In this document: positions 8,298 to 16,989 of the stretch, in pieces | How the letters are laid out: each line of letters opens with the position of its first letter | Numbering within the stretch: the first letter of the stretch is position 1 | The notes under the pieces: model-generated | The model's database searches: none | What the model saw: only the letters and a program-made list of their open reading frames with translations | What the model was told of the DNA's origin: nothing | Source of the DNA: Kribbella solani | Lineage (GTDB): Bacteria; Actinomycetota; Actinomycetes; Propionibacteriales; Kribbellaceae | Length of the DNA stretch: 64,000 nucleotides | Direction of reading: 5' to 3' | Assembly: GCF_014205295.1 (NCBI RefSeq) | Contig: NZ_JACHNF010000001.1 | Location: 6,324,001-6,388,000 of the forward strand | Made by a program: the position numbers and the translations under genes

Positions 8298-10124
8298 ATG
8301 CTGAGGTTGTCTGTCGGAGCACTGCGGACCAGGTGGCAGCTGTTCGCCGGTGCGGTAGTCGCTGTCGCGCTGGGTGTCGGTCTGGTGCAGTCCGGACTCC
8401 AGATGCTCGCCGCAACTGACAAGCCAGTGCTGCCGGCCGGACTGACGGCGTACGAGCGCGCACAGGTGCGGGAGGGGTACGTCGGTGCGTCAACGCTGTT
8501 AGGCATGTCGGTGATGCTGGCGGTCTTCCTGAGCGTGTTCATCGTCAGTACGACGTTCGGGTTCATGACCGTGCAGCGGCGGCGTGAGTTCGGGCTACTG
8601 CGGCTGGTGGGGGCGCAGCGAGGGTATCTGTGCCTGATGGTGGTCATGGAGGCCGGACTGCTTGGTGTACTGGGCAGTGTGGTCGGCCTGCCGCTCGGAC
8701 TGGTCGCTACCTGGGCACAGACGTGGCTGCTCACCCAGTTGGGGATGCTGCCGAGCTGGTTCCATGCGCCGTGGGACCAGGGCGCGATGTGGGCCGCGAT
8801 GATCGTCGGGGTCAGTACGGCGCTCGCCGGGGTGCTCGCCGCGGCCTGGCGGGCGTCGCGGATCCGTGCGCTCGAAGCGATTGTCGAGGGGCAGGCGGCG
8901 CAGCGGGTGATGACCGCGTGGCGCTGGTTCTGGGGGTTGTCGGCGGCGGGTGGAACGCTCTTGCTGGTGATCGCGGCGCAGGCGGCGCGGGACCTCTTGG
9001 CCGGGTTGATGATCGCCCTGGTGGTGATGATCAGTGGTTCGGTCGCGCTCAGTCAGTTGAGTCCGGTGGTCGTCCCGCTGGTCGGCCGGCTGCCCGCGTT
9101 CGTTGTCCGGGGCAACTTGATCGCGGACCTGGCGCGGTCGGGCGTGCTGCACGCCGTACGCCGAAGTGCCGCGACCGCGGCGCCGCTGATCGTGCTGGTC
9201 GGGTTGACCGTCGGGTTGTGGGGCACGTTCGGATCGCTGGCCAAGGCGGTCGGGGTCGAGCAGAAGCGGCTGATCACCGCGGATGTGGTGGTCGATCGTC
9301 CGGTCGCGCCCGGGCCGGGGATCGTCGCGGCGTCGACGCAGACCGCCGTACCGATCGCGATCACGCGCGGGAAGCGGACTGTGTACTCGGAGGCGATCGG
9401 GATCGATCCGGCCGCGTACGAGGCGACGCATCGGCTGCGGCCGCGGAAGGGAGCGCTGGACAAGCTGACCGGGCCTACGATCGCGATCGGACCGGGGATG
9501 GCGGCCGAGGGGTACAAGCTCGGGTCGACGCTGAAAGTTGCTCTAGGCAATCGAAAGATCGAGGTCAAGGTGGTGGCGATCATGCCCGAGACCCTGGACG
9601 TGAGCGAGAACTTCTTCATTCCCAGGAGTTTGCTGCCGGCCGGTGGCCGGACCGAGACGCTGGTGAAGTTGGAGCCTGGGGCAACGATGGACGGGCAGAC
9701 GGTCAAGTCCTGGGCCGAGCAGCGGGGTGAGGATCAGCAGCGCGGCAATGCCGGGTTGTTCGCGGCGCTGATGGGTCTGGCCGGGATCTTCACCGCGGTC
9801 GCGGTGGTGAACGCGGTGGTGATGTCGACGGCCGACCGGCGGCGTGAGTTCGCGCTGGCGCGGATGGCCGGCCTGACCCGCGGGCAGGTCGTGACCGTCG
9901 CGCTGGTCGAGTCCGCGACCGTCGTGGTGGTCGGCGTACTGCTCGGGGCCGTGGTGGCCGCGGCGGCGCTCGCCGGGATCGCGGCCGGACCCTACGGTAT
10001 CGAGGCGCTGGCGGTCCCGTGGCAGTTGCTGGGGCTGATCTTCGGTACGGCGCTGGTGGTCGTCGGAGCGACGTCAGCGCTTACCGCGTATCGCGCGACG
10101 TCTCGCCGGCCCGGCACATACTGA
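8298..10124 (+). CDS. FtsX-family ABC transporter permease
   Basis: Membrane protein of 608 aa with the duplicated FtsX/MacB layout: a first core helix (LFAGAVVAVALGVGLVQSG), an extracytoplasmic segment, three-helix groups in each half, and paired VQRRREFGLLRLVGAQRG and ADRRREFALARMAGLTRGQ motifs just before membrane helices. Such permeases act with an ATPase to move lipids or peptides, or to transmit force. No ATPase gene lies beside it here. The ATG at 8298 is preferred over the TTG 12 bases earlier. It ends inside the convergent DUF2867 gene with a 44-base overlap. Confidence 0.85.
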   Translation: MLRLSVGALRTRWQLFAGAVVAVALGVGLVQSGLQMLAATDKPVLPAGLTAYERAQVREGYVGASTLLGMSVMLAVFLSVFIVSTTFGFMTVQRRREFGLLRLVGAQRGYLCLMVVMEAGLLGVLGSVVGLPLGLVATWAQTWLLTQLGMLPSWFHAPWDQGAMWAAMIVGVSTALAGVLAAAWRASRIRALEAIVEGQAAQRVMTAWRWFWGLSAAGGTLLLVIAAQAARDLLAGLMIALVVMISGSVALSQLSPVVVPLVGRLPAFVVRGNLIADLARSGVLHAVRRSAATAAPLIVLVGLTVGLWGTFGSLAKAVGVEQKRLITADVVVDRPVAPGPGIVAASTQTAVPIAITRGKRTVYSEAIGIDPAAYEATHRLRPRKGALDKLTGPTIAIGPGMAAEGYKLGSTLKVALGNRKIEVKVVAIMPETLDVSENFFIPRSLLPAGGRTETLVKLEPGATMDGQTVKSWAEQRGEDQQRGNAGLFAALMGLAGIFTAVAVVNAVVMSTADRRREFALARMAGLTRGQVVTVALVESATVVVVGVLLGAVVAAAALAGIAAGPYGIEALAVPWQLLGLIFGTALVVVGATSALTAYRATSRRPGTY

Positions 10125-10578
10125 GCAGGACGACATGATGGAACGGGCGGATCAGGTTGAAGTAGATCCGCCCGGCCGGCCGGAGGTACTGCACCAGGGT
10201 CGCGACCTTGAACGTCGCCGGATGCTCGTCGTCGGTGAAGAACGCCAGGTACGCCATCAGGTGGTTGTCGGCGATCTGCAGCAGCAGGTAGCGGTCCTCC
10301 TCGCCGCGGACGACCGTGAAGAACGAGTTCTTCTCGCCCGGCGTGAAGCTCACGGTCTCCGGCCGGAGCCGCCGCGAGTCCGGGATGCCGGTGGTCTCGA
10401 GCCGCAGCACCGCGGCGAGCGCCATTCGGACCGCGAACAGTCCTTTGATCCAGAGCGGGCTGTGGCCGAGCGCACCGGCGGCGAACTCGCGCAGTGTCAC
10501 GTCGGCGTGCGCCGTCTTCACGTCGATCTCGTCCACGACCGGAATCAGCTCGTCCAGCTCGTGCAGCATCGTCGGCAT
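10081..10578 (-). CDS. DUF2867-like protein
   Basis: A 165-aa cytosolic protein that resembles DUF2867 (pattern TGIPDSRRLRPETVSFTPGEKNSFFTVV, then EEDRYLLLQIADNHLMAYLAFF), a lipocalin/START-like small family of unknown function. It follows the TetR regulator gene by 20 bases on the same strand and is probably its co-transcribed target. Its 3' end overlaps the permease gene antiparallel by 44 bases. The family assignment is from memory of the pattern and is moderate. Confidence 0.7.
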   Translation of the reverse strand: MPTMLHELDELIPVVDEIDVKTAHADVTLREFAAGALGHSPLWIKGLFAVRMALAAVLRLETTGIPDSRRLRPETVSFTPGEKNSFFTVVRGEEDRYLLLQIADNHLMAYLAFFTDDEHPATFKVATLVQYLRPAGRIYFNLIRPFHHVVLLSMCRAGETSRDTR

Positions 10579-10598
10579 GATCGCGTCCTCCCAGTTGA

Positions 10599-11129
10599 TC
10601 AGTCGATGAGGCGGAGCGTGAGGTTGTAGATCTCGCGCAGGTCGGCGCGTTCGACCGTCGGCAGCACCTGCTCGGCACCGATCAGGATCAGGTAGAGCAT
10701 TTGCGCGTACCGGTCCGGGTCGAGGTCGGCGTTCAGCCCGTGGCACAGCTCCTTCAAGTACGCCGTCCGCGTCGCGTCCACGCGCTCCTGCGCCGCGCGT
10801 ACTTCCGGGTCCTGCAACGCCCAGGCGCGGATCGCGATCTCGAGGGCCACGTTGTCCGGGTCGGTCAGCACCAACCGGAGCAGGTGCTCGAGCTTCGCCT
10901 TCGGCTTGGCGTTCTCGGCTTGAACGGCGTCGATCAACCGAGTCGTGTACTCCTGCTCGAAGTACTCCAGCAGGGCGGTCTTGAACCCGCCGGCGCCCGC
11001 GAAGTGGTGGTAGAACGACCCCTTCGTCATCCCGAGCTCGCCGGTCAACCGCTCGATCGTGATCGCCGGCGCCCCCTCGGTCGCCAGCAGCTCGACCCCT
11101 ACCTCGATCCACTCCACCCTCGTGACCAC
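10599..11129 (-). CDS. TetR-family transcriptional regulator
   Basis: A 176-aa TetR regulator. The DNA-binding domain covers residues about 5-55 (VEWIEVGVELLATEGAPAIT, then GMTKGSFYHHFAGAGGFKTA) and a ligand-binding helical domain follows. The GTG start at 11129 is chosen because a perfect inverted repeat and a TATGGT-like -10 lie just upstream, which implies a leaderless transcript. It probably represses itself and the downstream DUF2867 gene. Confidence 0.85.
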   Translation of the reverse strand: MVTRVEWIEVGVELLATEGAPAITIERLTGELGMTKGSFYHHFAGAGGFKTALLEYFEQEYTTRLIDAVQAENAKPKAKLEHLLRLVLTDPDNVALEIAIRAWALQDPEVRAAQERVDATRTAYLKELCHGLNADLDPDRYAQMLYLILIGAEQVLPTVERADLREIYNLTLRLID

Positions 11130-11138
11130 GGGCTGAAC

Positions 11139-11157
11139 ATACCATACGGTTTGGTAT
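11139..11157. promoter_or_regulatory. probable TetR operator
   Basis: Inverted repeat ATACCA (11139-11144), 7-base spacer, TGGTAT (11152-11157), placed 10 bases upstream of the TetR start codon over its likely -10 element. This is the usual arrangement for autorepression. Confidence 0.65.
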
Positions 11158-11377
11158 GCCCGCTCAACCCGCCCCTCAACCCGCCCCTCAACACACAGGC
11201 GGGGGTTCACGTCTCAAGTGGTCGGTTAGTGCCTGGCATGCGAGTGGTGAACCGGCCAGATCTGAGGTGAACCCTTCCCGTTGCGTTCGGAAACGGCGGT
11301 CCGGTTGCGCGATGCGGCCGCGCCGGGGCGGCCGGTCGAGGTTGGATGGTCCAGGTCCGGTGGTCCAGGTCGGGTGG
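11158..11377. other. intergenic stretch with short tandem repeats
   Basis: No gene is seen in these 220 bases. A 12-bp unit (CTCAACCCGCCC) occurs twice plus a partial copy at about 11162-11193. A 14-bp unit (GGTCCAGGTCSGGT) occurs twice at about 11348-11376, just after the stop of the GH116 gene. Confidence 0.45.
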
Positions 11378-13771
11378 TCAATCCAGCTTGATCTGGAGGT
11401 TGTTCAGGTAGATCGAAGTGACGTGCGGGTCGCCTTCGTGGACCTGGAGGGTGTGGGTGCCGGTGTCGAAGGTGCCGTACGCGTCGCCGGTCGACCAGAA
11501 CACCCGGCGTACGTCCGGGTGATGCGGCGTGAAGCGCATGACGCCGGTGTGGGCGTCGTACCCGAATCCGGTGAGCTGGATGACCGCGCCCCAGGACGCC
11601 ATCGCCCGGGCGTAATGATGACCGCATTCGGCTTCGTCGTACGGGTTGCGCCGCTCGCCGTCGTACCGGTGCCGGATGTCCGTGACGAGCTGGATGCCTT
11701 CGTCGATCATTCCTTCGGACATGAGCCCGACGGCGAGGATGTGCTCGAAGCCGGTCATCACCTCGGTGAAGTACGGGAACGGGCGCTCCGGGCGGTTGCC
11801 GCGCGGGTAGCTGCACATCAGGACGGCGGATTCGTCGGCACCGAGTACGTAGCTGCGCATGTGGTTGAAATGCCCGGTGAACCCGGACAGCCGGTTGTAC
11901 CGGACGATGCTGCGCAACGTGGTGGCGACGTGCTCCTCGTTGAGCAGTGAGCCGAGTTGGGTCAGTCGCGCGAGGTGCTGCCCGACGAGCTGGTCGACGA
12001 GGCAGCCGTCGCCGAGTTGCAGTACGGGATGCGTCGGGTCAGGTGCTCCGGCCTGCTCGCGCAGCCCGGGCGCGATGTCGTCGGCGGACGCGGGCGGACG
12101 GATCTCGTGCCGGTAGTACTCCCCGTTGAACAAGTGCTCGTCCATCCACGCGCTACCGCTCGCGAACAGTTTCCGGCACTCACCGGCGAGATCGTCACCG
12201 AGGTACGTCGCCATCTCCTCGCAGGCGCGGAGCGCGGCCAGGTACCAGGACTGCATCTGGGGATTCGGCCCGTAGTACTCGACGTCCATCGTGTTGTGCT
12301 GGCAACCCTCCATCACCCCGTCGCGGTCGGCGTCCCACCCGCCGGGAATCCAGCAGAACTCCAGTGCCCGGCGCGCGGCCGGCCACAACGACCGGAGCAG
12401 CTCGTCGTCACCGCTCAGCCGCCACTCCCGGTACAGCTTCACCAGGCAGCCGAGTTGCCCATCCGCGGCCGCGACCGTCCAGTTGCGGGCCTTTGTGTCC
12501 AGCGGCAGCCCGACGCGGAAGCTCATCAGCCCGTCCGGGCCGGTCGCGTGCGCGAACTCGATCTCACGCATCGACCGCGCGATCTCGCCGAACAGGTAGG
12601 GCGTCGCCTGCTCGTAGTTCCACACATGGGTACAGGTCCCCATGCAACTGCCTTCGTGGTCGGAGCAGCCCTCCCACCCGAAGAAGCGCCCATCCGGCGT
12701 ACGGAACACGGTCTGCGTACGCAGCGTGCTGAGGTTGAACAGCGCTGCTTCTTTCACCGCGTCCGGTAGATCACTCGACACAAAGGCATCGACGAAGCGC
12801 ACGGTACGGCGCTCGAGCTCGTCCAAGCGCGGTGCGAATCGCGTCAGTGCATCCCACGCATCCGCGTACAACGTCGTGTAGTGATTGCCGACGAAGTCCG
12901 GGTTCTCCCAGCCGCGCCGGTTCGGGAAATGCCAGCCGAGCAGGAAGGTGAAGCGCTCGGTCGCCCCGGCGGCAACCGCACGCCGGTCCGCGACCGAGGC
13001 GACCGGGGTCGCGGACTCACTGACCCGCTCGTCCAGCCGGCCGTCGGCGCTGAAGTCGTCCCAGAAATCGAGCAGGCTGTCACCCCAGGTACGGTCGGCC
13101 CAGCCGGTCCGCCGGGTCACGTCCTGCCCGTCGAGTACGGCCAGCGCGATCGATCCGTACTGCTCCGCGCCGGGATCGACGCCGCGGCTGCGCAGCAGTA
13201 CACCTGATGGGTCGGCCAACGTGTTGTAGTTGCCTGCGGCAACGTCAGTCCGGCCGTCCCGGCCGATGAAGTTCTGCAGCGCGCCGGCGATGGAGACGGT
13301 CAGCGGTTCCGGGCCGCGGTTGGTGACCGCGAAACGCAGCACCGCGACCGGCCACGAGCTCGCCTCGACGTCGGTGGGTACGAACGGGTTGAACGCTTCC
13401 AGATCGACCTCGACCGGTGCGTCGCCGTCACGCAACTCGAGCCGGCCGAACGGGTACGCGGTGGCGAAGGTCGCGTCCCGGAAGCGCGGCAGACCGTGGT
13501 TCTGCGCGCCGCTCCCGTGCGCGCCCTCGTACTCGCTGAGGTCCAGCGGGCCTTCCAGCGCGCGGGCGGTGACCGCGCCGGACGGGGATTCGGTCCGGAG
13601 CGCGAAGAAGGCGGTGCCGGGGTGGAAGCCTTTCGCCGGGCGGTTCACGATCTCCCAGTCGCGGAGGTTGCCGCGGCCGCCGAGGCTGACCGTGCCGGTG
13701 CCGATCCCGCCGAGCGGGAGCGCGATCCGGCGGAGATTACGTCCGGTGTACGTGCGCAGGGTTGGCCACAT
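11378..13771 (-). CDS. GH116-family glycosidase (GBA2-like)
   Basis: A 797-aa intracellular glycoside hydrolase related to non-lysosomal glucosylceramidase and bacterial GH116 beta-glucosidases/xylosidases. The N-terminal beta domain begins RRIALPLGGIGTGTVSLGGR, the start of the GBA2 N-domain. The C-terminal (alpha/alpha)6 domain has FFGWEGCSDHEGSCMGTCTHVWNYEQATPYLF and MEGCQHNTMDVEYYGPNPQMQSWYLAALRA, the latter expected to hold the acid/base Asp. No signal peptide is seen. The ATG at 13771 starts MWPTLRTYTG; longer upstream extensions run into the terminator and the next gene and are rejected. The substrate cannot be told from sequence. Confidence 0.88.
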   Translation of the reverse strand: MWPTLRTYTGRNLRRIALPLGGIGTGTVSLGGRGNLRDWEIVNRPAKGFHPGTAFFALRTESPSGAVTARALEGPLDLSEYEGAHGSGAQNHGLPRFRDATFATAYPFGRLELRDGDAPVEVDLEAFNPFVPTDVEASSWPVAVLRFAVTNRGPEPLTVSIAGALQNFIGRDGRTDVAAGNYNTLADPSGVLLRSRGVDPGAEQYGSIALAVLDGQDVTRRTGWADRTWGDSLLDFWDDFSADGRLDERVSESATPVASVADRRAVAAGATERFTFLLGWHFPNRRGWENPDFVGNHYTTLYADAWDALTRFAPRLDELERRTVRFVDAFVSSDLPDAVKEAALFNLSTLRTQTVFRTPDGRFFGWEGCSDHEGSCMGTCTHVWNYEQATPYLFGEIARSMREIEFAHATGPDGLMSFRVGLPLDTKARNWTVAAADGQLGCLVKLYREWRLSGDDELLRSLWPAARRALEFCWIPGGWDADRDGVMEGCQHNTMDVEYYGPNPQMQSWYLAALRACEEMATYLGDDLAGECRKLFASGSAWMDEHLFNGEYYRHEIRPPASADDIAPGLREQAGAPDPTHPVLQLGDGCLVDQLVGQHLARLTQLGSLLNEEHVATTLRSIVRYNRLSGFTGHFNHMRSYVLGADESAVLMCSYPRGNRPERPFPYFTEVMTGFEHILAVGLMSEGMIDEGIQLVTDIRHRYDGERRNPYDEAECGHHYARAMASWGAVIQLTGFGYDAHTGVMRFTPHHPDVRRVFWSTGDAYGTFDTGTHTLQVHEGDPHVTSIYLNNLQIKLD

Positions 13772-13795
13772 ACCCACCGACCCTAGACGCGAAAA

Positions 13796-13823
13796 CCCGC
13801 CGGAGAAATCGTTCTCCGGCGGG
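13796..13823 (-). terminator. Rho-independent terminator after the MFS gene
   Basis: Perfect 12-bp stem CCCGCCGGAGAA / TTCTCCGGCGGG with a 4-base loop, followed on the minus strand by TTTTCG. It ends the marR-MFS operon just before the GH116 start. Confidence 0.85.
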
Positions 13824-13836
13824 TCGGGTAGACCAC

Positions 13837-15051
13837 TCAGGCGTCGGCCGCGGTGAGCGCCTCCGCTTCGGCCGGGGAATGGTCGGCGGGAATCCGCAGG
13901 TGGGCCAGCGGCTTCCAGCCGGTGGCCAGCGCGCCGACCGCGAGCAGCACCGCGAGGGCGCCGACGTAGAACGGCAGCTGGATGTTGACCTCCTCGCCGA
14001 GCTTCCCGGCCAGCCACGGAGCGACCGCGCCGCCGGAGAATCGCACGAAGGAGTATGCCGCCGACGCCGTACCGCGCTCGACCGGAGCTGCTCCCATCAC
14101 CGCCTCGGTGATCAGCGTGTTGTTGATCCCGAGGAACAGTCCGGCCACAACCACACCCACCGCGAGTACGGGCTTGTGGTGCGCGTACATGCCCATCACC
14201 GCGAGGTCGACGGCGAACAGGAACAGTGCGGTCATCGCCACCGGCAACGTGCCGAACCGGCGTTGTAGCCGGGGCGCCACGAAGACCGACGTGAACGCCA
14301 GGCACAGGCCCCAGCCGAAGAAGATCAGCCCGATCTGCCGTGCCGACATGGCCAGCGGGAACGGCGTGAACGCGAGCAACGTGAAGAAGCCGAAGTTGTA
14401 GAGCAGCGCGGTGACCGCGACGGTTGCCAGCGACCGGTGCCGCAACGCCTTCAACGGTTCGAGAATCGAGGTCCGCCGGGCCTCGGGCGGTGACGCCGGC
14501 AGCAGGAACGCGGTCGCCGCGAGCGCGATCGTCATCAGCACCGCGACGCCGAAGAACGGGCCGCGCCAGGAGATCGTGCCGAGTTCACCACCGACCAGCG
14601 GGCCGGCCGCGATGCCGACGCCGAGCGCCGCCTCGTACAGGATGATCGCCTCGGCGACCGAGCCGGCGGCCGAGTTCACGATGGTGGCCAGGGCGGTGGC
14701 GATGAACAGCGCGTTGCCGAGGCCCCAGCCGGCCCGGAAGGCGACGATCATGCCGATGCTGTTCGACAGGCCCGCCAGCGCGCTGAACACGACGATGATG
14801 GCCAGGCCAATGAGCAGGGTGCGCTTGGCGCCGATCCGGCTCGAGACCGCGCCGGTGATCAGCATCGCCACGCCGATCACCGCCATGTAGCTGGTGAACA
14901 GCAGCGAGACCTGGGACGGGCTCGCGTGCAACTGCTCGGCGATCGGCTTCAGGATCGGGTCCACCAGGCCGATGCCCATGAAAGCGATCACGCAGGCGAA
15001 CGCGACCGCCCAGACGGATTTCGGCTGCTTCAGGAACGACGAGGTGCTCAC
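13837..15051 (-). CDS. MFS transporter, probable drug efflux
   Basis: A 404-aa, 12-helix major facilitator. It has the DHA-type opening (VWAVAFACVIAFMGIGLVDPILKPIA) and a loop 2-3 motif A variant (VSSRIGAKRTLLIG). The antiporter motif C region is near GVGIAAGPLVGGELG. The GTG start overlaps the stop of the MarR gene (GTGA), so the two are translationally coupled. The MarR partner and its operator suggest inducible multidrug export; the substrate is unknown. Confidence 0.88.
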   Translation of the reverse strand: MSTSSFLKQPKSVWAVAFACVIAFMGIGLVDPILKPIAEQLHASPSQVSLLFTSYMAVIGVAMLITGAVSSRIGAKRTLLIGLAIIVVFSALAGLSNSIGMIVAFRAGWGLGNALFIATALATIVNSAAGSVAEAIILYEAALGVGIAAGPLVGGELGTISWRGPFFGVAVLMTIALAATAFLLPASPPEARRTSILEPLKALRHRSLATVAVTALLYNFGFFTLLAFTPFPLAMSARQIGLIFFGWGLCLAFTSVFVAPRLQRRFGTLPVAMTALFLFAVDLAVMGMYAHHKPVLAVGVVVAGLFLGINNTLITEAVMGAAPVERGTASAAYSFVRFSGGAVAPWLAGKLGEEVNIQLPFYVGALAVLLAVGALATGWKPLAHLRIPADHSPAEAEALTAADA

Positions 15052-15494
15052 CGGGGCGTTGCCTCCAAAGGTTCGATGGCGAGGAGTTTGTGGATGACGG
15101 TGGCGGCGGCCTCCAGGGTGGCGAGGTCGTGCGCGGGCAACTGGCCCAAGTGGGCCGCGAGCGCGGCGCCCGCCTGACTGCGCGCGCCGCGCAACTCGGC
15201 AAGACCCGCGTCGGTGAGACTGATCAGGCTGGCCCGCGAATCAGCCGGGTCGGACCCACGCCGAACCCACCCCTGCTCCTCGAGCCGCTGAACCAGGTTG
15301 GACATGGTCGGCTGCGAACACCGATCGGCCTTGGCCAACTCACTGATCCGCGCCTCCCCAAGCTCGTCCAGCCGCCCCAGCACCCGCATCGCGGCATGCG
15401 GCAACGTGTTCACATTCCGGGTAGCCAGCCGCGACAACCGCGTAGCCACCACCACCAGCTCTTCCCCAAGCCGCTCCAGCTCACCAGTACTCAC
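15048..15494 (-). CDS. MarR-family transcriptional regulator
   Basis: A 148-aa winged-helix regulator. The recognition region is ARISELAKADRCSQPTMSNLVQRLEEQGWVRR and the wing is GSDPADSRASLISLT. The GTG at 15494 is preferred over the ATG at 15509 because a TATATT -10 element (15501-15506 on the minus strand) and a palindrome cover the ATG, which makes the GTG a leaderless start. It probably represses itself and the coupled efflux gene. Confidence 0.87.
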   Translation of the reverse strand: MSTGELERLGEELVVVATRLSRLATRNVNTLPHAAMRVLGRLDELGEARISELAKADRCSQPTMSNLVQRLEEQGWVRRGSDPADSRASLISLTDAGLAELRGARSQAGAALAAHLGQLPAHDLATLEAAATVIHKLLAIEPLEATPR

Positions 15495-15504
15495 ACCTCG
15501 AATA

Positions 15505-15523
15505 TACATAGCTTTCCTATGTA
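15505..15523. promoter_or_regulatory. probable MarR operator
   Basis: Perfect inverted repeat TACATAG - 5 bases - CTATGTA overlapping the -10 region of the marR-MFS operon and lying between it and the divergent second MFS gene. Confidence 0.7.
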
Positions 15524-15598
15524 CCTCCACCGAAGTGAACCACCTCACGGCGCACCGTGCCGGCGGCTGGGAGTGTGGATTGTCTGTACGTTGGGCTG

Positions 15599-16837
15599 GT
15601 GGCCCGCCCCGCTCGTTCTTCTGGTGCTGAGTTCGCTGATCGGCCTGCTACCTACAGCGAAGTGTTTGCCGTGGCCGAGTTTCGGTGGTTGTGGTTTGCG
15701 CAGTTGGGGTCGGTGGTGGGGGATCAGCTGGCCCGGGTCGCGTTGGCCGTGCTGGTGTACGACCGGACCGGATCGGCTGGTTTGTCGGCGGTTACGTATG
15801 CGTTGACGTTCCTGCCGGACATTGCCGGTGGGCCGTTGTTGTCGGGGCTGGCGGATCGGTTTCCGCGGCGGCGGTTGATGATCGGGTGCGATGTCGCGCG
15901 GGCCGTGCTGGTGGCGGCGATGGCGATCCCGGGTGCTTCGTTGTGGGTGCTGTGTACGTTGCTGGTGGTCGTGCAGTTGCTCGCCTCGCCCTTCCAATCG
16001 GCGCGGGCGGCATTGCTGCCGTCGATTCTGACCGGGGACAAGTTCGTACTGGCCAGCTCGGTCTCGAACATCACCGGCCAAGCGGCCCAGCTGGCGGGGT
16101 TCGTCACCGGCGGCACGCTGGTCGCGGCGTTCGGTGCCGGCAACGCGTTGCTGGCCGACGCCGCGACCTTTGGCTTGTCCGGATTGCTGCTGTGGTTCGG
16201 CGTACGAGAGCACGCGCTGCCGGAGACCACCGAAGAAAGCAAGGGCTGGTGGGCATCGCTCTCCGCGGGCGCGCGGCTCGTTTGGAGCAATCGCCAGCTG
16301 AGGTACTTGGTCGCGCTGGCATGTGTAGCCGGTTTCTACGTGAGCATCGAAGGACTCGCGGCCCCGTACGCCGCGTCCGTCGGCGGTGGGCCGGCCGCGG
16401 TCGGGATCCTGCTCGCCGCCAACCCCGCCGGGCAGATGATCGGGATGCTGTTGCTGACCAGGGTCGCGCCGGATCGCCGGCTCACCCTGATGGGTCCGTT
16501 GTCGATCGGGTCGTGCGCGCCGCTGATCGGCTGCGTGGCCCAGCCGGGGCTGTGGGTGACGGTGGCGTTGTGGATGCTCTCGGGGTTGTGCGCGTCGTAC
16601 CAGTTGGCGGCGAGCGCGGCGTTCGTGATGAACGTGCCGGACGCGCAGCGCGGCCAGGCGTTCGGCCTGGCGCGCACTGCGCTGATCGTCTCGCAGGGAA
16701 TAGGTGTACTGGCCGCCGGCGCGCTCGCGGATCGCTGGGCGCCCGCGTCGGTCGTGGCGGCGGCCGGAATACTCGGAGTGTTGGTCGCGGCCGGAGCGGC
16801 GTACGGTTACGCCGGGGCGACGCGACGGCTCGCGTGA
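15599..16837 (+). CDS. MFS transporter (MFS_3 / enterobactin-exporter-like)
   Basis: A 412-aa, 12-helix transporter of the MFS_3 type: FRWLWFAQLGSVVGDQLARVALAVLVYDRTGSAGLSAVTYALTFLPDIAGGPLLSGLADRFPRRRLM is the characteristic first repeat. It is divergent from the marR-MFS operon and may share its operator. The start is uncertain: GTG 15599 (VARPARSS) is used here, and GTG 15557 adds 14 residues. The substrate is unknown. Confidence 0.82.
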   Translation: MARPARSSGAEFADRPATYSEVFAVAEFRWLWFAQLGSVVGDQLARVALAVLVYDRTGSAGLSAVTYALTFLPDIAGGPLLSGLADRFPRRRLMIGCDVARAVLVAAMAIPGASLWVLCTLLVVVQLLASPFQSARAALLPSILTGDKFVLASSVSNITGQAAQLAGFVTGGTLVAAFGAGNALLADAATFGLSGLLLWFGVREHALPETTEESKGWWASLSAGARLVWSNRQLRYLVALACVAGFYVSIEGLAAPYAASVGGGPAAVGILLAANPAGQMIGMLLLTRVAPDRRLTLMGPLSIGSCAPLIGCVAQPGLWVTVALWMLSGLCASYQLAASAAFVMNVPDAQRGQAFGLARTALIVSQGIGVLAAGALADRWAPASVVAAAGILGVLVAAGAAYGYAGATRRLA

Positions 16838-16895
16838 TCGATTTACCAGTCGTTGTTCTGCATGGCAGTGGCCTCCTCTCGCGCAAGGTGAGGCA

Positions 16896-16937
16896 AGTGA
16901 CAGCGAGGTAGTGACAGTGAGGCAGTGACATTGCGTG
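16896..16937. repeat. three tandem 14-bp repeats upstream of the diguanylate cyclase
   Basis: Units AGTGACAGCGAGGT, AGTGACAGTGAGGC and AGTGACATTGCGTG run head to tail. The third overlaps a possible -35 (GTGACA, 16925-16930) with TACGCT 18 bases downstream. This looks like a stacked regulator-binding site. Confidence 0.6.
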
Positions 16938-16989
16938 AATACCACGGCTACGCTGTGACAAGGACCGACTGTGAGGCGGGGGTCTTGTC

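Noticed and set aside
13772-14305. Extension of the GH116 protein to 975 aa
   Set aside because: It would run through the terminator at 13796-13823 and antisense-free shadow of the MFS gene; family members begin near MWPTLRTYTG.
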